From assembly GCA_033064195.1 (NCBI GenBank), contig JARBJD010000161.1, forward strand, positions 62,001 to 126,000: a DNA stretch of 64,000 nucleotides, in the 5' to 3' direction. Under the pieces are notes generated by a model, which ran no database searches, was not told where the DNA came from, and was given only the letters and a program-made list of their open reading frames with translations. A program made the translations under genes and the position numbers. Positions 19,620-28,899 of the stretch are shown in pieces. Source of the DNA: Blattamonas nauphoetae (Eukaryota; Preaxostyla; Oxymonadida). The number at the start of each line of letters is the position of its first letter. Positions within the stretch are counted from its first letter, which is position 1.

Positions 19620-20243
19620 CTAAGAGAATTTGTGAAGAATTGATGAAGAGAGATCGATCAAGGCATAATCATGAGAGCGATGTCAAAAAATGTCATTTTT
19701 CGTTTTCATTTTCAATCTCCATGTTCTGCGTCCCAATTCCTTCCATTCTTCTCCACCACACCCCATCTTTCCTTACTACTCTTCTCCTTCCTCAACATCT
19801 TCCTCAAATCCCTACTAATCGTTTATTTTTTCTGAACATTTCTTATGATGGGTTCAGTGGATCTTTCATTTCATACGAAATTCGAGCCCATCCACGTTCA
19901 ACGGGATATTATCTGAGAATCACACAGCATACAACTCAATGGAGCGGAAATGAAGGAATGAACGCAAACAATGACGGAGAGAAGGAGATCTCACCCCTAA
20001 AGAAAAATGTGCATCGAAAAGCTATGATTTGGAGGGATCTGAGGAAGATGTAGTGAAAGGGGATGAGTAGTAAGAACAGATGGGGAGTGTTGGAGAAGTA
20101 TGGAAGGAATTGGGACACAGGACATTGAGATTGAAAAATGAAAGCGAAAAATGACACGATTTCGAAAAATGACACTTTGTGACATCGCTCTCATGATTAT
20201 GCCTTGATCACTCTCACTTCGTCAATTCTTCACCTTTTCTAAG
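19620..20243. mobile_element. Fold-back element with ~215-bp imperfect inverted arms
   Basis: The left arm (about 19,625-19,840) and right arm (about 20,020-20,240) are inverted copies. They share GAAGAATTGA, ATCAAGGCATAATCATGAGA, GTGTCATTTTTCG-type and CCCAATTCCTTCCAT blocks, separated by a ~180-base loop. There is no transposase. Transcripts would form a long hairpin. No clear target duplication is seen. Confidence 0.75.
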
Positions 20244-21227
20244 GCGTTCCTCTTCTCCGTGCCACTTCCCTGGAACACCGTCAGCTGCCTTTTCTTCAAC
20301 GACCAAGTCCCGCGGTTCTTGTTTGTGGTGGCATGGCTGGCGTTGTCAATGTGGATCTCAACCGCGCTCCTTCCACCTGCGAAGGGCCGCTGTCGTTCGG
20401 ATCTGATTCTTCTCATCTTCTTTTCCGTCCTACTTGCGATTTTTTCGTTGTTTCGCTTGTTCTGACGATTGTTTCACTGGTTTGTAATTTTCGTTATTTC
20501 TTCTCTTTCTTCCTTCCGATTTGTTCGGATCTTATTCTTCATCGTTTTCTCCTCTTAATTCCACCAAGAACAGCACAACATTAATGGAGTATAACATTTC
20601 GCTCATCTTGAGTCCGGTTCTCTCCTTTACTGTTGTCATCTACTTCTCGATCACGACATCCCAGCTCGTGCGTCTCCGCTGATTTGGACAGAGTTTGGGG
20701 CGTTTCAAGAACCGGATCCGCGCTCTGATTGTGTTTTCCGTGCTGATTCTCTTGATTTTCCTTCTTCGGTTTCTGTACGCACTGCTTCGCCTCACAAACA
20801 CCAACAGAATTTCGGTGTATCTGTACTCCGCATTCCAACGATGCTTCTCCTCCCCCGACCCCTCCCAGCGAAGTAAGGGATGGGATGCTACTCACTCGCC
20901 GTTGCTTTGTTGTATTATTTGTGGAACTGTCCCATCCCATCTCCCATTTCTCATTTTTCACTCTCTTTTCTTGGTACTGGCTTCTCGTGGCTTTTCACTC
21001 TTCTCCAAGTTCTCTGGGAAGGATTGCCAACATTATTTATCCTCCTCTGTTCCTCCATCCTGTCCTCCAAGCCGAAGAAACACAATCGATCTCACCATCC
21101 CCATTCCACCTCCTCGCACTCTGAGAATTCGGCAGACTCCAGAAACAGCAGTGCTGGTGTTTATTCTGTGAACTCAACAGATTTGCGAGGGCGAACAAGG
21201 GAGACCGATCCGCTCCTCTCTTCCTGA
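20244..21227 (+). CDS. Multi-spanning membrane protein, multi-exon
   Basis: Hydrophobic segments appear in order: 'FLFVVAWLALSMWISTALL' (~20,320), 'LILLIFFSVLLAIFSLF' (~20,430), 'LILSPVLSFTVVIYFSI' (~20,610), 'IVFSVLILLIFLLRFLYALL' (~20,725) and 'LWEGLPTLFILLCSSIL' (~21,030). A Ser/Asn-rich tail ends ETDPLLSS*, with an acidic dileucine-like sorting motif. The introns 20,668-20,691 (24 nt) and 20,873-21,009 (137 nt) both keep the frame. A third must lie around 20,460-20,590. The 5' end abuts the fold-back element, so the true start is not seen and the gene may be truncated. At least five membrane passes suggest a polytopic receptor or transporter-like protein of unknown family. Confidence 0.5.
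20668..20691 (+). other. 24-nt GT-AG intron
   Basis: GTGCGT...GGACAG contains the only in-frame stop (TGA) between two membrane-segment exons. Removing it joins 'TTSQL' to 'SLGRFKNR' in frame. Confidence 0.6.
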
Positions 21228-22554
21228 AGCGAACGCGCCCACGTCTTCCCCGCTTGTTGTGGTAGATCTGTCAATTGTTGCCCAATTTGTGGATTGGGTC
21301 TTTTTGCCTGTTCATCTTTCGAGATTTTCTTGATTCTCTGGATCCTGTTTATAGACATGGGACATAATTCTTTTTCGGGACATAATTCCGTCTTTGAGCG
21401 ATCTGTAGACAAGTACGGTCTAATATTTGTGAATATTATTCGTGAACTGGTATGTTCACGCCACAAAAGTCAATGGAAAGGTAAAATTGTCTTGAAGTGG
21501 AGAAAGGAAAATCAAGGTATGATCTTCCCACAACCAATGTGAAAAGGTCTCCGTTCTCCGAGAAAACTCATATCCCAATCCTTCTCACCTGCCACGTCTC
21601 AGATGACATGACGAAAACTTAATACCAAGAGTCCAAAAATATTGATAAACTCGATAATGGATGTGATCAAACAGCCTAAATACCCTCTTGCCCGCTCAAA
21701 AATCCCCGATCAAGGATCCTGACTTCGAGATTTGCCAACTCGCGGACAATGACCTGATGTTCGCTGAAATGCTATTCGGGTGTGTTTTCCTTCATACACA
21801 ACTCAATTGATCAATTTTTTCAACAACAATTGTTTCATCACTTTTCTTGCCAATATCTCCCTGTTTCCTTCATCACTCAATTTCCTTCTTGTTTTTCACA
21901 TTTTTCAGTGTTTATCCATCCAACTTTGTTGATTCAACAAATTAGACGAACAGGTTGGTCACTCCACCAATCCAAAAGGATCCAGCCTCTTTTCCGTGTT
22001 TTGCACGTTTGCTCTCTTTCTCATTCCTTCTTTTTCATCCTCTTCACAAATTTAGGCAAGCACAGGGATACCATGTCGTCATACTTTGATCGTGGATGCA
22101 GAAAGAGATCTCTCCAATTGAAGGACGGATCACGTTCATCTCAACTTCATACATTTCACACGTGTTTTCATTCAGTTTTTATTGATCTTTTTTTCGTTAC
22201 CATATGGAAATAGTTAATGTGAGAATCGAGATCAGCCCATAACAAATGAGAAAAGCAATGAGATTCCCGAAAATCTCCATTTGAGTTCACACTCCTTTAG
22301 AAGGTGTAATAAGCTTCCTTCAATCTCTCCTTTACTCTACAACTGTCCTTGTTGCGTATTTATGATGAAATGTGAATTATGTCTCCAAATTCAATTGAGT
22401 CCCACATCTATTAACAGAGCACTTCACGATTTGAATCGATCAAAGTATTTTGGCTATAGGTGCCAGAATGTGATGGGCAATCGACAACTGAGATGATTAG
22501 TTGTTTTTAATCCCGATTGAAGATTCTGCTTTTGATCAGTGAGAATGTGAGGTT
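21228..22554. other. A/T-rich intergenic region
   Basis: About 1.3 kb without a convincing gene. Short open frames (for example 21,782-22,213) are Phe/Ser/His-rich low-complexity readings typical of T-rich DNA. A small direct repeat GGGACATAATTC occurs near 21,359 and 21,379. The right part presumably holds the promoter of the flavodoxin-ferredoxin gene. Confidence 0.5.
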
Positions 22555-23466
22555 ATGGTTACTCAAAAATCTAAATCTCCGAAGACAACAATGAAAGTGG
22601 TATTGCTTTATTTCTCGACAACCGGAAATACTAAACACGTGACCATGCTTGCCAAGAAAGCACTGGAAGGAGCTGGTCACTCGGTGGCTCTTCACGATGG
22701 TTTTGCGATGCTGAAGGAATATGTCGCTCTGGGAGAAACTTCAGTGACGCCTCTGACGGCGAAGTACCAAGCTGATGTGGCAGAGGCGGAGGTTATTGGA
22801 ATCGGAGCCTACGTTTCGTTCTTCACCGTCCCTGATGGCTTCATGAAGATTCTGAATGAGCGGAACAGTCCATCATCGATCTTTGGGAAGATGAAGTACT
22901 ATTTTGTTTATACCACATTCGGGAACGAGCCGGGAAAAGCACTCGAATTCGTAGCAACGCAGTTGTCATTGAAGAACAAGAACGCCAAGTATCTTGGTGG
23001 CGTGTTCCTCCAGTATCCGGAAAATGCGGTTCCTCTGCAAGCACCTCGAGGGACATACGATGCAGAGCGACCTGAAGAGAAGAAGAAGGAGGAAGAAATG
23101 CACGAAATTGTGACGGAGACGATTCACCCGGAAGACAACAAGCCAACGGCGATGTTTGGTCCGATGGTGGTCGATCCGTCGAAGTGCATTCGATGCTACT
23201 CGTGCGTGTCCCACTGCGCGTACAACGCGATGACAAAGCCTGAAGCGGGCAGTGCAGTGAAGATTCCGACGTGGAATGCCGATAATTGTTTTGGCTGCTG
23301 TGCCTGTTTCAACTTCTGTCCCGTTCGCGCGATTGAGATTCCCGGAGGAAACTCGTCGGAGCGCGAACAATATTACTTCGGTAGGTCGACTGCTGGTCTG
23401 AAAGAGACTCCTCCGCTTCCTCGGGGGCAAGTATACTCTCGCATGACCATCAGTGTTCCTCATTAA
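22555..23466 (+). CDS. Flavodoxin / two-[4Fe-4S]-ferredoxin fusion protein
   Basis: Intact 303-codon single exon. The N-terminal flavodoxin-like fold begins 'MKVVLLYFSTTGNTKHV' with the FMN-phosphate loop STTGNT. The C-terminus carries two complete cluster motifs, CIRCYSCVSHC (CX2CX2CX3C, residues ~212-222) and CFGCCACFNFC (~244-254) followed by P, as in bacterial-type 2[4Fe-4S] ferredoxins (EFR1-like architecture). It would shuttle electrons between FMN and iron-sulfur partners in anaerobic metabolism, probably in the cytosol since no targeting peptide is evident. The likely start is the ATG at 22,591; the ATG at 22,555 adds 12 residues. A Lys/Glu-rich linker joins the domains. A bacterial origin by transfer is plausible. 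Confidence 0.9.
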   Translation: MVTQKSKSPKTTMKVVLLYFSTTGNTKHVTMLAKKALEGAGHSVALHDGFAMLKEYVALGETSVTPLTAKYQADVAEAEVIGIGAYVSFFTVPDGFMKILNERNSPSSIFGKMKYYFVYTTFGNEPGKALEFVATQLSLKNKNAKYLGGVFLQYPENAVPLQAPRGTYDAERPEEKKKEEEMHEIVTETIHPEDNKPTAMFGPMVVDPSKCIRCYSCVSHCAYNAMTKPEAGSAVKIPTWNADNCFGCCACFNFCPVRAIEIPGGNSSEREQYYFGRSTAGLKETPPLPRGQVYSRMTISVPH

Positions 23467-23923
23467 TTCCATGGCAGTCTTCTCGAGTTGAGAGACTTCT
23501 CCGTGGTCACTCCTATCTTCTAACCATTCTGTTTGTTTCATATTGATGCTAGCACACTGTTTGTGTGCTAGATGAGCGCCTCATCATCTTGTTTACCATT
23601 CGTCTTTTTTTCAAACGGAATCTTCGCAAAACGAGGACAATTAGAGATTTTGATCTGACATGACTGTGTGTGTGGAGATTAAAATGAAGAAGAACGAGAC
23701 AGTGCGGGATGATGGATGCTTGTTGTTGGGAGGAGAAGCTGGTAGTTCGGATCGTGGCATCCCTGCTTCGCCATCTGACGTTGATAGCGGATGTCGATCA
23801 GCTCAAGAAGCAGCGCGAGAACGAAACCACAACCAGCACGGTACCTCTCTTCGTTTGACAAACTGAGAATCCATAACAATCTGTCTTCATCAGTCGCGTG
23901 TGGGGGTGGTGTAATACAGGTAG
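23467..23923. other. Spacer with no supported gene
   Basis: A 3' flank of the flavodoxin-ferredoxin gene. A short inverted pair, AGCACAC/GTGTGCT (about 23,551-23,570), could form a hairpin. A 68-codon open frame at 23,660 shows no family features. Confidence 0.4.
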
Positions 23924-25131
23924 ACTTGTTCTGAAATGAAGAAGAATAGTTCTGAAATGAAGAGGAATAGTTCAGAAATGAAAATGATTGTTCAGAAATG
24001 AAGAGGAATTGTTCAGAAATGAAAATGATTGTTCAGAAATGAAGAGGAATCATTCAGAAATGAAAATGATTGTTCAGAAATGAAGAAGAATTGTTCAGAA
24101 ATGAACACGAATAATTCAGATATGAAAACAAGTCTGGTATTTCATTGATTCCACTGAGAAAAGGTTATCGGATGTACTGACGTTGCTCCACCATTCCACT
24201 AAATACAGATTCAACGAACAGATCACGATGAACAATCTCAAATGAGAATGTCAAAAATAAAAGAATGAGAGAATATTTCTCATCAGGTTCATCCATACAG
24301 ACAGCTGAGTTTCTGGTAAAATAGCCATGGTTTGTCAATTGTGATTAAATGTTGGGAATTTGTCAAGTTAAAGCGCCATGAAAAACCAGCGCATGATCCC
24401 TAAACCTGCACAAATTCGATTGTATTTCAGCGAGTTGACCAATCTTCACCACAATCCATCCGAGAACAGTTTGTGAGGTGATTCACATTTATAACTTTTT
24501 TGATTTCTAATTGTTCTGATGTGAGTCATGCAAAAGTTGGGGAAGATCTGTTCTCTGGTTCAGAAGATTTGGATTCTCAACACCTGTTTTCAGGTTTTTT
24601 GTCACTTTTTTTGTCGGACCACTTGTATTACAAAGAAAAAAAGTGGAGTTTGTGCGGGTTCAGGATTAAAAGTGAGTTTCGCATCGCACTATTTCAAACA
24701 TTCAAGTTTTTTCTACAAAAACCGCTTCAGTATACAGTTTGTCCTTCTGTGTGTGTCTTTTGTTGAGATACTGATGCAAACCACACCGTTTTGATGTGAG
24801 ACGGGACTTATTTCTGACACCACGAGAACGTATTGGTTTTGACTTTGAGCGTTTGAGCAACCGTTCTTTCATTATAAAAGAATGAATTTTCGAACTGTTT
24901 TTGTCTTTCAGGCCTGTTGAATTTGATTTTCATTTCTGAATTATTCGTGTTCATTTCTGAACAATCATTTTTCATTTCTGAACAATTCTTCTTCATTTCT
25001 GAACAATCATTTTCATTTCTGAATTATTCCTCTTCATTTCTGAATAATCATTTTCATTTCTGAACAATTCCTCTTCATTTCTGAACAATCATTTTCATTT
25101 CTGAACTATTCTTCTTCATTTCAGAACTAGT
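23924..25131. mobile_element. Element with inverted minisatellite ends
   Basis: The left end (23,924-24,135) and right end (24,935-25,131) are inverted copies of each other. Both are built from 21-23 bp units of the form TTCAGAAATGAARAKGAWT, about nine to ten per side, with variants (GAAGAGGAAT, GAAAATGATTG, GAACACGAATAA) in matching order. The interior (~800 bp) is A/T-rich with no recognised protein. Terminal bases are ACTTGTTCTG and CAGAACTAGT. Repeated subterminal motifs are typical of transposase-binding ends. Confidence 0.75.
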
Positions 25132-25210
25132 TTATAGTAGTGTCAATAATCCGTGCATATTCAAAAATCCGTACAATGGGGATTGAAAAATTTAGATGGG
25201 TCAAACTAAG

Positions 25211-25880
25211 AAAAATAAAATTTGGTTCCGCGCCGAAACCCCTGTGTCGGGAGAAAACCTCAAAATACTGTTTCCTTTAGGCATCCACATGGGTCGGGAT
25301 TTTTGACATCATAAAAAAGTTCGAGGACTCGCATCAAAAAACGAGACTTGTCCATCGAGCCAGTATCTGGACTGGTTTCACGATAAAGACGTTGAATGGT
25401 GTCTCCAACGAATATCCAAGTATGAACAATATCTGTCTCTCCTGTGTGATGAGACGAGTTTCGATGATGTGGATTCGAACTTTTTTATGACATCAAAAAT
25501 TCTCACCCACATATTTTTCTCAACTTTTTGCCCTCATTTCTCCACAACCAGCCATCCGTTTTGAATCAAATAAAATGCATTGTGATCGTAAAGATCTCGA
25601 CAAAAGCTGCTCAAAAAATAAACCGATTTTTTTTCTAAGAATTTTTTGTCGAGAAAAATATGGGTTTTTTTCCACTATCCCAAATATCCAGAATTTTTTC
25701 TCCAAATTTTTTTCAAAATGTTCATTTCGCCAAAAAAACGTTTTTGTGAAAAACTTCATCAAAATCGGTTCACTGGTTGTTGAGATATTGCCGAAACAAT
25801 TTTATTTTTCGGGCAAAAGGGGGTATTTTGAGGTTTTCTCCCGACACAGGGGTTTCGGCGCGGAACCAAATTTTATTTTT
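25211..25880. mobile_element. 670-bp inverted-repeat element inside the E1 left end
   Basis: 25,211-~25,268 and ~25,825-25,880 are near-perfect inverted copies (core TTTGGTTCCGCGCCGAAACC). The insertion splits E1's terminal repeat: E1's right-hand copy reads CTAAGAAAAATAATAGGCAT without it. Inside, a second inverted pair (25,291-25,325 with 25,475-25,509, core TTTTGAYRTCATAAAAAAG) makes a hairpin within a hairpin. No protein is encoded. Confidence 0.75.
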
Positions 25881-26719
25881 TAGGCATGGGCAGCGGTCGG
25901 TCCGACTGCTCGTCGACCGACCGACTACTTTTCGGGAGGATCAACCCCTTTTCTCCGAGCTGTTTTTCATGTCTGTTCAGATTGTCTCTATTACCAAAAT
26001 ATTCGCTAAATACGACATATGTGAGTGTGTGAGAAGATAAAATGAGCAGATAATTGTTGTCTTGTGAATTAAAGGGGAGAATTGGTGTTGTGTTCCCTCA
26101 CTCATCCTCTCCTCTTCATCCGCCTTCCTTGGAATCTTCTCTATATCCTCCATCTGCAGGCGATCTTGTTCTTCTTTTAACATTGCGAATTCCCCTCTTT
26201 CTGTCGATGTTCTTCCCTTCGGCTGTCCATCGTGTCCTTCTCTCGAATCTGCAGACACACCACTACAACATCCTTCTTCGTCTCTCGGAACACGGAATCC
26301 CAAGAACACTCAGGTCAGCACTTCTTCAGCTGCGCCATGTTAGGCGAGCGGTCTGAAGGGAAGAGGGAGAGTGCTGGTTGAACAGCTTCCTACTTACTCT
26401 TCCCTCTTCCTTCACATTCCCCAGCATCCACCCCAGCTCCTTCTTGAACGTCCCAACACTCCCTTCTGATCTGTACAGCGCTTCAGCCACAGTACTGTTG
26501 GAACAGAACAGGTGTTTCGAGAAAGCGCGGTCAAAACACCTTTCCCAAGGACGAGCACATCAAGGACATGATACCCCGCTTTTGGGTCAGAAATGGGGTT
26601 ATTAGAAGCCGCATCGCGTGTGACGGGCACAGTGTCGACAGCGCGGCGATGGATAAAAGGACATCGAAACTTGAACGAAGGATAGGAGGAGCTCACCCAG
26701 AATTGTCTTTAAGAAGCCT

Positions 26720-27780
26720 GAAAGAACATGTGGCTGCTTTTGAACAACTCTAAATCTCTTTTCTTTGGTATTTCCCTCGCAGCTCGTCGATCGTTGATTT
26801 GGATGGAGAGATTCTGAAAATACCCTCCAACAGGACTGTCCCTTGTGAGAACAGTTGTTTTATTGGCTGAGATACGATGTTGATGCGACTTTTGGATCCG
26901 CTGCAGGTGGAGTAGTTGGAATTCTGGACTAATGTATAGAGTGTTGAGATTGCTTGTTACAGCTTGGATTGACGAATGAACGTTGTGATGGATGTAGCTT
27001 GAAGTGTAGTGGGGATGAATTGAATGTACTTCGAGTTGAAATGGTGGGGTTGTGGAGGTGACGATACAGTCGTCATAACCGACCAAGAATGTTGGGAGCA
27101 GGAGGATGTCCACAGCTTGTTCTCTGCACGTTCTGACGTCAGACTTCCACAAACAATCATGGAGCAAGACGCAAGGGAATAAACTGCCACGTGCGAGCAG
27201 ATCGGCGGTGGCTGGTTCTTTCCGGGTGTCAGGAATGTCCAGGTCAGTGTCGTGAAATCCAGTGCAGACAAATCAGTCATTCTGTTCTGATTCATCCCCC
27301 CAAACACATGGAATGTTCCGTTCTCCACCACCGGGTGAAGAGAATGTGGTGACGACTTATATCCCTCTGTATTCACAAATTGTAACACAAGCATCTCCTT
27401 ATCCAGGTTAAAGAAGTCGTTTGAAGATATAGTTTCGCCTGTTTGGAGGGAGACTTCACTACCAATGAACCTGATAGAGATGACCAAAACAAAAAAGAAA
27501 AAACACCAGATGAAGGAAGGAAAAGACTAGAAAGGAGAAAGAAACCATGCAAATGGAACAATAATAATGTAAACAGACACAATGTCATCCCCGTTCTGAT
27601 CTGCATACCACGCAGTGGAGGGACGGATTTCGCCACTCGTGTGCTGTTCTTTCCATTTCATCATCTCCAAATTAAGTGTGACCAGCAAGATTGTCAATTG
27701 CTGTTCAAAATGGATTCGTTGTCCTCCACACTTCAAAATGATTCCTTGGCTTTCGACCATGCTAGAACCGAAAACTGAGT
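26720..27780 (-). pseudogene. Kelch-repeat protein gene, partial, with introns
   Basis: Minus-strand exons encode kelch blades: 'SSMVESQGIILKCGG..' (27,750-27,540), then after a pyrimidine-rich intron ending ATCAG near 27,460 'FIGSEVSLQTGE..' and 'GTFHVFGGMNQNRMTDLSAL'..'DFTTLTWTFL..PPPICSHVAVYSLASCSMIVCG' (to about 26,957). A further 37-nt intron ending AGTCCAG lies near 26,930-26,966. Kelch propellers are protein-binding scaffolds. Only two to three of the usual five to seven blades are visible, and the piece lies wholly inside E1, so it looks like a gene fragment carried by a transposon. Intron retention argues against an RNA intermediate. Confidence 0.55.
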
Positions 27781-28340
27781 GCTAAATCATCAAATACCAT
27801 TCATAACAATCACAAACGAATAAATGATGATATAAAGAGAGAGTACACACCTGGGGTGGGTGAAATGAGGATGTATCAGGAATGCTTCTGTGATTTGGTG
27901 AAGACTGAGATGGTTGAAGATGGTTGATGGACAGGACATCCACTTCGCATACATCAAGAGGAAGAGGCAAGTAAGAGTAACCAAACAGTGAATGTGCATA
28001 CTACTGTTGTAAAGTATCCTTATCTTGCTTAGTCGACAAGTTACAGACTTGGGCTTGATCACGACATCTTTGGTGAGAAATGAAGTAAAAGTGATTGTTT
28101 AGGGTTGAGAAGAAAAAGAACACCCTTTGTCATTTGTTTGGATCAGCGGGTATGCTGTCAGAACAAAGGAGGAAAGTCGGTGTCGGTCGGACAGGCCGAC
28201 TTTTAGTCCAATGTTGGGGAAAGACAGACCGACTCAGGGACTCTTGAACCACGACCTCAGGAACAGTAATTTTGTGAAAAAAGTGATGAACTAATTATAG
28301 AGATGTTGTGAATCAAAAATGAGAAAAAGTCAATAATAAA

Positions 28341-28413
28341 GTGTCCAGGGCGGGATTCGATCCTGGGTCCGGGGAACAAAAAGCTGTCATGCTTCCACTC
28401 GACTAAAGGGCAC
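28341..28413 (-). ncRNA. tRNA-like sequence (pseudogene or tRNA-derived)
   Basis: The reverse strand is 73 nt long with a box-A match (TAGTCGAGTGG) and a box-B match (GGATCGAATCC) at tRNA spacing. The acceptor ends pair at about five to six of seven positions (GTGCCCT with TGGACAC). The anticodon and T stems pair poorly, so it is probably a decayed tRNA or the head of a tRNA-derived SINE carried in E1. No reliable anticodon can be assigned. Confidence 0.4.
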
Positions 28414-28899
28414 TTCAAAAAAGTCGCCGACTCTTTTATTTTTAGGGACTGGACTCGAGGTTTTCAGACCGACCACTGCCCATGCCTATTATTTTTCTTA
28501 GTTTGACCAATATATATTTTTCAAGCCCCATGTTACGGATTTATGAAAAGTTCGGTTTATTGATAGTGGTGTCACCAATCGGTGTCTTGTCACCAATTGG
28601 TGCTTTTCTCTGAGACTATAGAGAATGTGGTGTGTATGAACTGTGTGAAGTGATAGAGTTAAAGAAGGCCTCCATCCAGAGAAAAACAAGAAATACTGGT
28701 TGAGTGTCCAATTCATGGGTTAGATCATCCCTCGTTCTGGAAAAGAGGATAAATTAGAGATTATTCACTTCATATTTTGTTTCCTTCAACTTCTTTAACA
28801 AACATAAGACTTAAATTGACATGATTCGTTTTAGTTGATAAAATGAAATGAGAAGATGGGTAGATCGATCTTGATATGTTGAAGCCCTTCGAATGAGGT

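Noticed and set aside
21782-22213. 143-codon open frame
   Set aside because: Phe/Ser/His-rich low-complexity translation of T-rich DNA, no domain, no codon signal.
23924-24135. CRISPR array (regular short repeats)
   Set aside because: The units are contiguous variants without unique spacers, and an inverted copy sits 0.8 kb away; they are minisatellite transposon ends.
28341-28413. Functional tRNA gene
   Set aside because: Anticodon and T stems do not pair properly and no anticodon loop can be assigned.
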